A stretch of DNA of 64,000 bases from Methanococcoides sp. LMO-2 (GTDB lineage: Archaea > Halobacteriota > Methanosarcinia > Methanosarcinales > Methanosarcinaceae): contig NZ_JBCAUS010000002.1 of assembly GCF_038432375.1 (NCBI RefSeq), positions 186,001 to 250,000 of the forward strand. Direction: 5' to 3'. Of the stretch, positions 39,515 through 49,262 are shown in pieces. A program made the position numbers and the translations under genes. The notes under the pieces are model-generated. The model was not told the DNA's origin. It made no database searches and saw only the letters and a program-made list of their open reading frames with translations. The first letter of the stretch is position 1, and the number at the start of each line of letters is the position of its first letter.

Positions 39515-40237
39515 TCAGTTCTTTTCTTTAGTTCTCTTCCCATGAGAATTAAGACTGAAAGTCTCATCGATCTTCCCACTCTGCATCATCCAGCATTCCG
39601 TAACATCAACCACCTTCTCCACAGCATCGATTATAATGCCATCAGCAGTTGCTATCACAGAATCCGCCCCCGCTTCCTTAAGGTCGAAATCCACATGTTT
39701 TGAGGTTCTTGAATTGGCTTTAAAGTTATTACTTTTGGCCTTTTCTCGGATATACTGTGCCAATTTCCCGCTGTTGCTCATCTGTGAATCAAGAAGGATA
39801 GTAGCTGATTTTAATTTCAAAGCCGAAAGAGTTGCCAGCATCTCATCAATTGCCAGGAAGGTCGTATCCGTGATCCTGTGATTTCCGAATATTCCACTGG
39901 TATCACGCAGGAATCCATCGTCTGCAGACCACACTGGTTCATTTTTCAGTGCACTTTCTATGGTTATTATGACGTTGTAACCGTCAACTAGAACGTCGCA
40001 TCCTTCTAACCTTGAGCAACTGAGTTTCTTTTTACTGCGTCTTTCTGCAGTTTCGGATGAGAGTACCAGTCTTGCGAGTACATGCCTTTCATGTTCGGTA
40101 AGCCTGTAATGGTTGCTTACGAAAGTGATCGCACTCTTTCTTACATAGCCCTTTGAGAGCAGGTACCTTATGTCGGTTGCAGGCTCTAAGAGCTTTTCTC
40201 TAAGTTTATTGACTGGAAGAGGTTGTCCATCAGACAT
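39515..40237 (-). CDS. DUF434/DUF5616 family protein
   Basis: 240 residues. DIRYLLSKGYVRKSAITFVSN plus YRLTEHERHVLAR is DUF434. The DUF5616-like half follows with CDVLVDGYNVIITIESAL and SATILLDSQMSNSGKLA. The second half has the alternating strand/Asp pattern of PIN/NYN-like nucleases (VDGYN, LLDSQMSNSG, DSVIATADG). The role is unknown but a nuclease fold is plausible. It is divergent from the nitroreductase-like gene. Confidence 0.8.
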   Translation of the reverse strand: MSDGQPLPVNKLREKLLEPATDIRYLLSKGYVRKSAITFVSNHYRLTEHERHVLARLVLSSETAERRSKKKLSCSRLEGCDVLVDGYNVIITIESALKNEPVWSADDGFLRDTSGIFGNHRITDTTFLAIDEMLATLSALKLKSATILLDSQMSNSGKLAQYIREKAKSNNFKANSRTSKHVDFDLKEAGADSVIATADGIIIDAVEKVVDVTECWMMQSGKIDETFSLNSHGKRTKEKN

Positions 40238-40295
40238 TGCAAATACTTTGCTGTGAGTAAGATTTATAGATGTCGCAGGACAATCTCTTATTTTG

Positions 40296-40958
40296 ATGAG
40301 TGGGGATAGACAAAAAGACAGAAACGATCAGCTTGATCCGGGAGCAGATCCTGTTGATCCATCACCTGAGATCGAACTTCCGGAACCGACAATTCAAAGC
40401 GGCTTTTCCATCGAACAAACCCTTTCAGAAAGGCGATCACTTCGTTCCTATTCAGGGGAGGCGTTATCACTTTCCGATGTGTCACAATTAATGTGGGCTG
40501 CACAGGGTTTGACCCTGGATAACTTCTTCAGGACAGCACCTTCAGCCGGTGCACTTTATCCTCTTGAGGTATACCTGGTCGTCGGTAATGTGGATGGGAT
40601 GAATGCTGGTGTTTACAGGTATGTGCCATCCAGGCATTCAATAGTAAAAGTCCTTGATGGCGACAAAAGGGATGATCTCTGCAGGGTATCGCTGTCACAA
40701 CCACAGATAAGGGATGCTGCTGCGGTTGTCGTGATCACAGCAGTCTATTCACGCATAATGGTAAAGTACGGGAATCGCGGGGTCAGGTATGCACATATCG
40801 AAGTGGGCTGTGCTGCTGAGAATATATATCTTCAGGGAATGTCACTTGGAATCGGGACGTGTGCAGTAGGTGCGTTCGAGGACGAGAAAGTTGCTGCTAT
40901 CCTTGACCTGCCGGTCGATGAAGAGCCGTTGCTGCTACTGCCTCTGGGGTATATGTAA
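40296..40958 (+). CDS. SagB/ThcOx-type nitroreductase-family dehydrogenase
   Basis: 220 residues from ATG 40296. LSERRSLRSYSGEALSLSDV, LMWAAQGLT, RTAPSAGALYPLEVYLVVG and AENIYLQGMSLGIGTCAVGA are the FMN-dependent SagB/ThcOx pattern. SagB oxidises azolines in natural-product peptides, but no precursor or YcaO gene is adjacent. Stand-alone copies in methanogens are of unknown function. The N-terminal 40 residues are Asp/Pro-rich. Confidence 0.88.
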   Translation: MSGDRQKDRNDQLDPGADPVDPSPEIELPEPTIQSGFSIEQTLSERRSLRSYSGEALSLSDVSQLMWAAQGLTLDNFFRTAPSAGALYPLEVYLVVGNVDGMNAGVYRYVPSRHSIVKVLDGDKRDDLCRVSLSQPQIRDAAAVVVITAVYSRIMVKYGNRGVRYAHIEVGCAAENIYLQGMSLGIGTCAVGAFEDEKVAAILDLPVDEEPLLLLPLGYM

Positions 40959-41195
40959 TGAACCTTGAATAGAAATACGTTGATTTGAATTTACATGATG
41001 CATACTCTGATTATATTGCAGTTCTAAGTACTTAACAGAATAATGTTTCGGTTATGTAGAAAACATGTCGAAGTCACTGTCAACAGGGAAAAATAAGTAT
41101 GTATATTCAATAGCTGACAGCATATTTTGAATTATTATTAACTTTCATTTTTGCCAGAACATCGAGGTTTTTTACAGAGCCAAATTCTCAATAAG
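40959..41195. other. Intergenic region
   Basis: About 240 bases after the SagB-like gene and before the 3' end of the four-gene block. AT-rich. No convincing remnant or structure is seen; it must contain the terminators of both convergent units. Confidence 0.4.
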
Positions 41196-41795
41196 TTATT
41201 CCATAGGTGCCTGATCAGAAACAAAGTTGGAATCGCTACCAAAATCACCTTTACCTTTGGAATCTAGAAAGAGGTCGTTACCAAAATCAGCTTCAGTTTC
41301 GGAATCTAGAATTATGTCGTTACCAAAATCAGCTTCAGTTTCGGAATCTAGAATTATGTCGTTACCAAAATCAGCTTCAGCTTCGGAATCTAGAATTATG
41401 TCGTTACCAAAATCAGCTTCAATGTTGGAACCTATGTCGGAAACGTTACCTAAATCGCCTTTTACATTGGAATTCAAGTTTAAATTGCTTCCAACAGCAT
41501 TAACATCAGTTTTGTCTAGTCCACCACCCTCTGGTTCTTCACCTCCATCTAATCTACCACCCTTTGGTTTTTTACCACCATATAATTTTAGATTCTCTTG
41601 ATGCCTTTTTTCAGAACGTTGTAAAAACTCTTCGGAATATGATGATAATTCTACTTCTCCACTACCCCTTTCTTTATTCGTACCCAGATAACTTTTGTTT
41701 ATCCAACTCCTGAATTTCTCCTGAGTATTTTGTCTCCGTTCTTCCATTTCTTTACGTTTTTTAGCAAAGAATTTTCTTGATTTTTCGGTTGACAC
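41196..41795 (-). CDS. Hydrophilic acidic repeat protein, last gene of the HerA-like ATPase block
   Basis: 199 residues. Residues 1-80 are charged and helical (KFFAKKRKEMEERRQ). After a Gly/Lys/Glu-rich linker (GGRLDGGEEPEGGG), residues 130-185 are 14-residue repeats of EADFGNDIILDSET, four clear copies and flanking degenerate ones. No signal peptide, no helix. GTG 41795 overlaps the translational context of the preceding gene: its GGTTGGGCGAT site lies in the last codons upstream. It is therefore coupled to the 1245-residue protein. An immunity, chaperone or adaptor role is possible; none is shown. Confidence 0.65.
   Translation of the reverse strand: MSTEKSRKFFAKKRKEMEERRQNTQEKFRSWINKSYLGTNKERGSGEVELSSYSEEFLQRSEKRHQENLKLYGGKKPKGGRLDGGEEPEGGGLDKTDVNAVGSNLNLNSNVKGDLGNVSDIGSNIEADFGNDIILDSEAEADFGNDIILDSETEADFGNDIILDSETEADFGNDLFLDSKGKGDFGSDSNFVSDQAPME
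41239..41448 (-). repeat. Five tandem 42-bp repeats
   Basis: CCAAAATCAGC recurs at 41281, 41323, 41365 and 41407, spaced exactly 42 bases, with a degenerate copy at 41239. Three inner copies are almost identical at the DNA level, so the array expanded recently. It codes the EADFGNDIILDSE-type units. Confidence 0.9.
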
Positions 41796-41797
41796 TT

Positions 41798-44700
41798 TTA
41801 TCGCCCAACCTTTTCTTTAAATTGATTTTGAGATTCCTTCAATTCATCCGGTTCCCTATTTTTCAATTTGCTTTCATCTGTGAATTCATTCTTAACTTTA
41901 TTTTTAGCTATTTTTTCTTCTGTTTTAGCAAAATTTTCTGCCTCTTTCTGTATCTGCTGTTTCTCCGATAGAGTCATCTGTCGCATTGATGAAGAATGTT
42001 CTTTATTCCAGGAATTTACTAGTTGTTTCCACTTTTGGTTCTCTATCGCTTTTGTCACATCACCATCACTTCCCCTGATTGCACTCCTTGCATCTTGGCG
42101 GGAACCATTTAACATAGATTGTAAAGACTCGGCTAATTTATTCTCGACTTTGAATACCTTTTGAATAGCCTTATTGTCATAACCAGAATCTTTCAATTGG
42201 TCTATAGCATTTGATATACTGTGAGGATTATGCCCAAAGGAAATCATTTCCTTTCCAAGTTGAGGGCCCAATGTTTCGTACGTTTTCTTTATCTCTGCCT
42301 GAACAACCTTCTGGAAAGCTCCTTCTTTCCAGTCTCCATCAATTCTTGAAGCCTTCTCATGAATAAATAAATAATCGTTCAAGTCCTGTTCAGACATATT
42401 TAACTGTTTCACCATGTTAGTACATTCATCACCAAGAGTTCGGATATTTATACGTGAATAGTGTGGTTCACCCGGCAACCCTGGTAATGTATCTCCTATA
42501 TCCTGCTGAGTATCATTAACGAGTTTTGTTCCAGGAGGAACATCTTCATTTGGAGAGGAACCTCTTTTAGGAGATATTGGTATTGTATCTTTCTGTGCAC
42601 CTGGTAAAGTGTCATCAATATCTGGCTTAGTATCATTAACAAGTCTTGTATCAGGAGAAACATTTTCATTCAGAGGAGAAGGAAATTCTCTTCTGGGAGT
42701 GTTTGATGCCATCTCTTCTGATAAACGTAATTCCCGACGAATACGATCAATTTCTGGTCTGCCAATTTTATCTCCCATTGTCTCCAAAAGTGCCATATAT
42801 TTTTCCATTGTCGTGGTATCGGGATTTATATTGAATTTCTTGCGGATATAATCTAAAGTATATTCTCTAGCTTCTTTCCACTTTTGATCAGTTTTGACCT
42901 TTGCTTCAGGGGTTTTATATTTATCCGGTCCCGGATAAAATTTTTTATTATCATATCTCCGAATGAATTCAGCTACTGTATCACTCATAGCAATATCCCC
43001 CGGAGTGATCCACCTATCACGTATCATTGGCAACCGGACAACATTTGACCATTGATCATACGCTTTTTCAGTACAATTGTTAGTATCTGTGTAAGAAGCA
43101 TGATGTCCTCCATCTTCATGTTTAACACTATGCTTCTTCGCTGCTTTTATAATCTCATTTCTATCATTGGATTGTGCTGCTTCTGATAATCCATATAAAA
43201 ATTTAAAATCCTTATCACTATCGTGGTCATAGGGTATTGATTTTCCTGTTTCTGGAGTATGAAACATATAATCTTTGTGAAGTTCATTAGCTCCTACTTC
43301 ATGAACAAAAAGTGTTGTCAATTTATCGTCCTTAACCAGATTCTTCTTCATGGTAAGTGACAGATTTTTATTAGTTGAAGAGGGAACAGTTGCTTCTGTA
43401 TTTGGAACATCCCTCCTTCCAAAAAATCTGGATTCTTCATCCACTCCTTTATTAGTACGTTGAACAGGAGCTCTTTCCTGTGATGCATTTCTTCTTCTGG
43501 AAACACGTATATCTGCATTAGGGACCTCATCAATTTTTCTCAAGTTTTTACTTAATTTGTCTACATCTGAATTTATTGCTTTGAATTCTTTTGATGCAGT
43601 TAATGCAGGATTGATATTTTTTAATTCATCCCATGAGTTGATTAATTTTGTTAATAGGGGTGAAACCACAACTTCTCCCATCATAGCAATATTTGCACAA
43701 AAAGTTACTGCGTCTACTAAATTGATGAATTCCTTACCCTTCTCTTTATAATTACTGATTATCCACCCCTGATATTCTTTTACAGCAATATTGATCGCAG
43801 TAAGGGCTATTGTAGTTATTTCAGCTGCTTTTTCTAGAATACTTGGAGCAAGACCCACGCCTAATGTGCCGATAGAAACACCCAGTTCAACACTTGTCCA
43901 GATTTTATCTGATACGGCTTCTAACGATTTTTTATTCATTTGGAGCAAATAGATTGCAGGACGATACATGACAATGCCGCCTTGATCATAATTAACTATG
44001 CCAATTAATTGATCCGGTTTAAACATTGCACCATCCATGGTACTTACGGAATCAGGTAATGTAGAGATTTCTTTTTTATATTTTTCATTTAAAGAACTAA
44101 GATAACCAATATTCAGAAGGATGTTACCATCTTTATTCAGGTATGCAAAGGGTAAGATCCCTCTAAACATGGCAGCACTTGTGGGTATAAGAGGAATTTT
44201 TTCTTTATTGACAATTTTACCTACAAATTGTTTGGCATCAAGATAGCTTAAGGTAGCCATAATACGATTTGTGTGTTCTGATGCTTTACTGTTAGAACTG
44301 TAAGTTAAAGCATGATACAACAGAGATAGTGCTTTTCTCCCGTCTGGATTTTTTCCAATCCGAAGCAAATCTTTATCAGAAGTATTTTCAAGAAAGCTAA
44401 TAGCAAACTTCTTATTGAGTGTATCTCCTAAATAGTCTGTATATAGCTTTTGAGGAAGAGGCGAATTCTTTGTGTGTTTCCATATAGGCCTTAATTCATT
44501 TTGAATATGGCCATACAGTCCTTTTCCATAACCATATCTTTCAAATATTCCATATGCAGAATATTTTCTTTCAGTTGAACCGGGCACAAGAGCTTCTGAT
44601 ATTGTTTTTGCCAGCTTTTCAGCTTCAATCTTTTTCTTTCCGCCATAAGAGGAAGTCTTAAGATTCCCATATATCTGAACTACTGCTTTCAATCCATCTA

Positions 44701-45535
44701 AATCGTTTCTTGCATTCACAAGGTACTGTTTCTCTTTAATCAGCTCTTTTGCAAAATTTAATGCAGCGTCAGATTTTGAGAGTTTGGATTCTTTTTGAAC
44801 TCCATCATAAAATAGCTTGCCGCTTTTAAACCACAGTATTCCTTCATTATTAAGGTTATTTTGTGAAACAGAAGGAACTTTTCGCAGAATACGAAAGGCT
44901 TCATTTTGAAGTTTTTCATTTGAATTTGTTACAAGAATAAGAGAAAGCCTCACACATCCCTCAAATCCATACGGATCCTTTAACAATCCATCAAGAATAT
45001 CATCTGATAACTTCCCAACAATATTTGATGCATACTTCATCTTGTCCGATGAACTACTGGGTGTATCCAATGCTTTTTCGACAATTGATTTAAACTCCTT
45101 GCCATCAATATATCCACTTCGACCAAAGATACTTGCTAGATTTTTTGATTTATACGTGTAAGAAGGAGTCATCGATTTAGGTACTTTCACATCCTTTGAA
45201 AAAAAACGCCTTGATTCTTTTTTCGCTGCCTTCTCAGATTCATTTATAGCCTTTGCCCATTCATCCCAGTTTCTTTTCTCCGTTTCACCAATTTTGATAG
45301 CCTTGTCTCGAATCTGAAGCCAGTCCTCCCTCAATCGTGCATAATCAGAATTATTTTTTTTAATCTCAAAACCTAGTGGTAGACCATTCTTTAACCAAAA
45401 TTGGTTGTTTATGTAATCATCAAGGCATCTTTTTGCATCCTCGGAGAGGGCATTATATTTTTTTTGGGCCCATGTACGATTGACATTTATTTTTTTTGTA
45501 TAATGTTCAAAATCTTTATCCAACTCACTAGGCAT
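41798..45535 (-). CDS. Large protein (1245 aa) of unknown function with central hydrophobic segment
   Basis: No family is recognised. Residues 1-540 are helical and repeat-free. Residues about 545-635 carry two hydrophobic stretches (LGVSIGTLGVGLAPS, AEITTIALTAINIAV, VDAVTFCANIAMMGEVVVS) that could insert into or cross a membrane. Residues 740-870 form a compact region with HEDGGHHASY and TNNCTEKAYDQW, reminiscent of a His/Cys hydrolase site but unproven. Residues 957-1021 hold a duplicated Pro/Asp linker (LVNDTKPDIDDTLPG, LVNDTQQDIGDTLPG). The tail is long, charged and coiled. No signal peptide. GGGTGAT precedes ATG. It resembles the layout of a polymorphic effector, by inference only. Confidence 0.6.
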   Translation of the reverse strand: MPSELDKDFEHYTKKINVNRTWAQKKYNALSEDAKRCLDDYINNQFWLKNGLPLGFEIKKNNSDYARLREDWLQIRDKAIKIGETEKRNWDEWAKAINESEKAAKKESRRFFSKDVKVPKSMTPSYTYKSKNLASIFGRSGYIDGKEFKSIVEKALDTPSSSSDKMKYASNIVGKLSDDILDGLLKDPYGFEGCVRLSLILVTNSNEKLQNEAFRILRKVPSVSQNNLNNEGILWFKSGKLFYDGVQKESKLSKSDAALNFAKELIKEKQYLVNARNDLDGLKAVVQIYGNLKTSSYGGKKKIEAEKLAKTISEALVPGSTERKYSAYGIFERYGYGKGLYGHIQNELRPIWKHTKNSPLPQKLYTDYLGDTLNKKFAISFLENTSDKDLLRIGKNPDGRKALSLLYHALTYSSNSKASEHTNRIMATLSYLDAKQFVGKIVNKEKIPLIPTSAAMFRGILPFAYLNKDGNILLNIGYLSSLNEKYKKEISTLPDSVSTMDGAMFKPDQLIGIVNYDQGGIVMYRPAIYLLQMNKKSLEAVSDKIWTSVELGVSIGTLGVGLAPSILEKAAEITTIALTAINIAVKEYQGWIISNYKEKGKEFINLVDAVTFCANIAMMGEVVVSPLLTKLINSWDELKNINPALTASKEFKAINSDVDKLSKNLRKIDEVPNADIRVSRRRNASQERAPVQRTNKGVDEESRFFGRRDVPNTEATVPSSTNKNLSLTMKKNLVKDDKLTTLFVHEVGANELHKDYMFHTPETGKSIPYDHDSDKDFKFLYGLSEAAQSNDRNEIIKAAKKHSVKHEDGGHHASYTDTNNCTEKAYDQWSNVVRLPMIRDRWITPGDIAMSDTVAEFIRRYDNKKFYPGPDKYKTPEAKVKTDQKWKEAREYTLDYIRKKFNINPDTTTMEKYMALLETMGDKIGRPEIDRIRRELRLSEEMASNTPRREFPSPLNENVSPDTRLVNDTKPDIDDTLPGAQKDTIPISPKRGSSPNEDVPPGTKLVNDTQQDIGDTLPGLPGEPHYSRINIRTLGDECTNMVKQLNMSEQDLNDYLFIHEKASRIDGDWKEGAFQKVVQAEIKKTYETLGPQLGKEMISFGHNPHSISNAIDQLKDSGYDNKAIQKVFKVENKLAESLQSMLNGSRQDARSAIRGSDGDVTKAIENQKWKQLVNSWNKEHSSSMRQMTLSEKQQIQKEAENFAKTEEKIAKNKVKNEFTDESKLKNREPDELKESQNQFKEKVGR

Positions 45536-45559
45536 TTTTAATCACCCGTTCATTTTCAT

Positions 45560-48500
45560 TCAAATCAGATTTTCTTCATCTGGTATACTGTCAGGGTAAT
45601 CTGCAATGATATTTTCAATTAATATTTTGATTTTAAGAGGGTAGATCTCTTTCGAAAAACCGGTTTGAAGAATACAGCAAAGACCGAGCTTCTGGATAAG
45701 ATCATCTGAGATATCCGGAAGTATTAGTTCCCGAATCATTTTATGGTAGAATTGTTTCCATTGAAGGTGATCATTCTCATCGAAAAGTTGAATGGATCTT
45801 CTCTTATATTCTTCATCGTTTAACATCTTAGAAAGATAATAACGATACAGGCAGGTATTTTCTGTACAGATTTTCCCACATAGATTGGTTGGCTGTTTTC
45901 CAGTACAGATCTGTTGATAGTATTCATTGAATTCTTTAATTTTTTCTTGGTCAAGAGATTCATATGAAAATTGTTGTGGGTCTTTGTGATACTCTTTAAG
46001 CATCTCAATGGTAAAGTCCAAGAGAATGCTCTGTATTTTTTCCCTATCTTCAAAAGACCATTGGTATCGAAGACTTACCTGGTCAAAGAAATACTCTAAT
46101 CCATGAACGAGAGCACAAATCCCGATACCCACGGCATTCTTTGATAATTCTCCCTCCTCCCGACCTGATTCCGCCATCTGTGCTAATATTTCAGGAAGAC
46201 TGGGCGCATCATCAAGCATAGCAAGTATTAGATATGGTATCTTGGGCAAAAACAACCTTTTTCTGGAGACATTTCTCCCAAGGTTTTTGTATTGACAAAT
46301 GTTACTACAATATTTAGCACATCCTTCATACGGAGCAAGTGCTTTCTTATCTTGAATAGGATCCAGCATCGCATTTTTTATTAGATCATCTTTATTTTCA
46401 GAGGAGGGTGCTTTAATTTTTGAATAAGGCACCTTTACATAGTATGCTCCTGTGTCTCCCTCACTATAGACCGCTGCATATCCTGGAGAGAATGTTGTGA
46501 CCATCAATGCTTCTTGTTCCAAGATGTTCATCGTTGCACTCATAGCCTTCCTGTCATCTTCTGCAACAATGCGATGCATTATCTTTAAATTAGTATTCTT
46601 CAGAATATCAGGTGCAAGTTTTGTGGGAATCTGTTCTGAAATTAAAATTCCCTCTCCATATGCGCGAATCTCTGCCAGTATATTGGTAAAGGTCTCAACC
46701 GATTTCCCTCTGGTGTTCCCTACATAAGGATTATCATTTTGGGATGTTCCCAGTAATCTGTGTGCCTCTTCAATAACAGTGATGTGTTTCAAATCAACTT
46801 TCTCTGTAGTTCCCTTGGAGATATAGTATTCATACATTCGTGTGAGAATGAGACCCATAACAAAACATTTTTCATCATCATCACCAAGGGACTCCAATTC
46901 CAGTATCGTTGGTTTATTTAAAAATGTCTCAAAGGGCATCGTTCGTCGTGTATCGAGCATAAGCCCCTTTCCACCAATTCGCATGCTATCTATTCGCGTC
47001 TTGAGAGATCCCTTTATTTCCATTGTGGTTTCTTTTCCATATCCCAACTTGTCGACTACATCATCCACTTTGTTGTAAAGGTCAGTTAATGTCGGATTTG
47101 CACCATTATGGAGCCCAAGTCGATTAGTATTTGATGCAAGATTCCACCCCCGGTCGATATAGATCTCATGAAGACATTGTTCAAGGACATGAGGCAGGGG
47201 GCCCCACATATAGAAACTTGTATTAAATACAGATTTGAGAAGATCAATATGTGTCTGTACCGTTACTCCGTCAAGTATTTCAAATGGATTGATTCGAAAT
47301 GGGAAGGTATTCTCATCCCCAAGTGTAAAGACTTTGAGATCGTTCTTTAATTCCTCACTGAAAAGAAGAGACCGATATTCGGTCTTTGCGGGTTCTATAA
47401 CCAAAAACGGAATTTTATTTTTCTTCCAGAGGTCTTTTAACAGAAAGAAAAGAGTATTTGTTTTCCCACTACCGGTAGTTCCGACAATCAACCCATGTTT
47501 ATTGAGATTTCCCACAGGAATTTTGTAACAATTATGTGTTTTTTCCCTTCTGTCAAGAATCTCTCCGATGGTAATATTTATATCATCAGTATCCTGCTTT
47601 GACACTTTAAAACGCCCATAGGGTTTTATTGAGAACCCTGGCATTTCCTGAGAAGGTAGATTGATAAAAACACCCAAATCATTCGAATTGAGAGTATTCA
47701 TGTAGGCATATGGATGCTGTAATTGTCCCGGAGAAGTGGGAGGGGGATTCATGATTAGACCATTCTTTATCAGTTTTCCCGTTAAACTTAATGTCTGAAC
47801 TCTATCATTCATTGTGCGGTTGCTTCCAAATACGGCTTTTGAAATCGCTTTTAAATTATTCATGGTCTCAGGAGATTGAGTAAAGAGAAATATGGATGAA
47901 TTCCAGAGGCCTGTTCTTTTCGCCGTTTTTATCGAACGCAAATAGTTGTTCAGTAATTCTTCATACGTCTGGCCAAGTGGACTGCGAATATTTTGAGTCG
48001 CAGAATGGCTCAGCATCGATTCCTGAAGAGATCGCAATTCTTTGAGAATCATATTATTATAAGCTGTGATTTCCTTATTAGATACAGGAATTGCATAAAT
48101 GAGATAACAAAAGTTCTCTCCATACATTCCTCTCAACAGTTCATCAATCTCCGTTGAACTTCCCATCAATTCTAGGTTTTTCTTGCTTTGAGAAGTTACA
48201 TCTAAAGTAGATTGATTAGATATTTTCCCAGAGTATGAAGGGCTAGAGACAACTATTCCCGATTGCTTGAACTCTTTGATAAGATTATCGAAATCATCAA
48301 ATTCCTGCATTTTTATGGAAATACCTTCAAAAAATGCATTTAGTGTTTTTTTAAGAGTGATAATATTTCCCTCAACTCTTGAAACGTCACTTCCAAAGGT
48401 TCCCATGAAAATTTCAATGTTGTCTGGACGTCCGAATATACCAAATAGAACCGGGATATTTCCTTCATGTAATCCAGAAAGCAGGTATGACATCAAACCG

Positions 48501-48730
48501 TGTATTGTTTTTTTCTGGTTTGCGTTTATCTTCCAAAAATCAGTGAGACCAATTATTTTTAGTATCCGAACATTTTCAAACGTTTTTATTTCCAATTGAG
48601 ATGCATCAATAGTTCCATCTAAATCATCAACAAATCCTTTCTCGAGGTATGAAATATGGTCGGTTGAAAAATGATATGTTTTAGTTGGATCAATGTTTTG
48701 TGCTGAAAATGGAATTTTTTGATTATGCAA
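45560..48730 (-). CDS. HerA/VirB4-like ATPase (DUF87 core) with Cys-rich C-terminus
   Basis: 1056 residues from TTG 48730, which has GGGGGG eight bases upstream. A longer frame overlapping the upstream gene is rejected. The first 400 residues are an alpha/beta region containing NSSIFLFTQSPETMNNLKAI. Walker A is GTTGSGKT at about 417-424. LVIEPAKTEYRSLL and FPFRINPFEI follow. Walker B is HITVIEEAHRLL at about 649-660, and SEQIPTKLAPDILKNTNLKI is the HerA/TraG-type later motif. The C-terminal third has Cys clusters (CAKYCSNIC, CGKICTENTC). It is a likely DNA or protein translocation motor; 24 bases separate it from the next gene. Confidence 0.8.
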   Translation of the reverse strand: MHNQKIPFSAQNIDPTKTYHFSTDHISYLEKGFVDDLDGTIDASQLEIKTFENVRILKIIGLTDFWKINANQKKTIHGLMSYLLSGLHEGNIPVLFGIFGRPDNIEIFMGTFGSDVSRVEGNIITLKKTLNAFFEGISIKMQEFDDFDNLIKEFKQSGIVVSSPSYSGKISNQSTLDVTSQSKKNLELMGSSTEIDELLRGMYGENFCYLIYAIPVSNKEITAYNNMILKELRSLQESMLSHSATQNIRSPLGQTYEELLNNYLRSIKTAKRTGLWNSSIFLFTQSPETMNNLKAISKAVFGSNRTMNDRVQTLSLTGKLIKNGLIMNPPPTSPGQLQHPYAYMNTLNSNDLGVFINLPSQEMPGFSIKPYGRFKVSKQDTDDINITIGEILDRREKTHNCYKIPVGNLNKHGLIVGTTGSGKTNTLFFLLKDLWKKNKIPFLVIEPAKTEYRSLLFSEELKNDLKVFTLGDENTFPFRINPFEILDGVTVQTHIDLLKSVFNTSFYMWGPLPHVLEQCLHEIYIDRGWNLASNTNRLGLHNGANPTLTDLYNKVDDVVDKLGYGKETTMEIKGSLKTRIDSMRIGGKGLMLDTRRTMPFETFLNKPTILELESLGDDDEKCFVMGLILTRMYEYYISKGTTEKVDLKHITVIEEAHRLLGTSQNDNPYVGNTRGKSVETFTNILAEIRAYGEGILISEQIPTKLAPDILKNTNLKIMHRIVAEDDRKAMSATMNILEQEALMVTTFSPGYAAVYSEGDTGAYYVKVPYSKIKAPSSENKDDLIKNAMLDPIQDKKALAPYEGCAKYCSNICQYKNLGRNVSRKRLFLPKIPYLILAMLDDAPSLPEILAQMAESGREEGELSKNAVGIGICALVHGLEYFFDQVSLRYQWSFEDREKIQSILLDFTIEMLKEYHKDPQQFSYESLDQEKIKEFNEYYQQICTGKQPTNLCGKICTENTCLYRYYLSKMLNDEEYKRRSIQLFDENDHLQWKQFYHKMIRELILPDISDDLIQKLGLCCILQTGFSKEIYPLKIKILIENIIADYPDSIPDEENLI

Positions 48731-48767
48731 TTTATTTCCCCCCACGTTCCATTTTAGTCTTAATTTA

Positions 48768-49262
48768 TTATTTGAGTCTATGGCCGATATGATACCATAG
48801 ACCGAGACATATACAACCCACGATGAAAACAATAATGCTGATCATTAATTCTTCAGGATGACCCTGACTTGCAACTATGCCTAGCAAGCCCCCAAAAAAT
48901 CCAATGACCCCTACAATTGACAATAGTATTAAAGGACCTATCAAAAAGATAGAAGCCAAACCCATACGCTTTTTTATATGGATTTCAGATTTTGATGTGA
49001 TGTTGAAGATTTTGTGAGGGATAAGTACACCCTGCTTGTTAACTTTTCCTACTACATTGACAAAATCCCCTTCCTGAACTCTATTGATAATCTGCTTTGC
49101 ACGAATTTCTACTGGAAGTAGGGTTTCAGTATTCCCATTTTGGTCAGTAATTTGCAACCTGAAAGATAAGAAATCCTCTGCTTGCTGTCCAAAGACATTT
49201 GCATGTGTTTCATGTCTTTCAATACTCAATGCAGTTCCAAGAAATTCTTCCCCTTTTGACAT
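48768..49262 (-). CDS. Membrane protein with N-terminal OB-fold-like domain
   Basis: 164 residues from ATG 49262, which GGTGGGG precedes. Residues 1-105 are beta-rich with QEGDFVNVVGKVNKQGVLIP, an OB/NfeD-like barrel pattern. Two helices follow (about 110-138 and 143-162). It is first of four genes on this strand, 37 bases before the ATPase. It may anchor the ATPase in the membrane (inference). Confidence 0.65.
   Translation of the reverse strand: MSKGEEFLGTALSIERHETHANVFGQQAEDFLSFRLQITDQNGNTETLLPVEIRAKQIINRVQEGDFVNVVGKVNKQGVLIPHKIFNITSKSEIHIKKRMGLASIFLIGPLILLSIVGVIGFFGGLLGIVASQGHPEELMISIIVFIVGCICLGLWYHIGHRLK

Noticed and set aside
40957-41035. Short frame with MNLE, TAG, then KYVDLNLHDAYSDY
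   Set aside because: The PHP-like wording after TAG is short and its start overlaps the SagB-like stop; likely chance.
41207-41601. Plus-strand repeat-rich frames over the 42-bp array
   Set aside because: Antisense readings of the tandem repeats. The minus-strand gene has a ribosome site and operon context.
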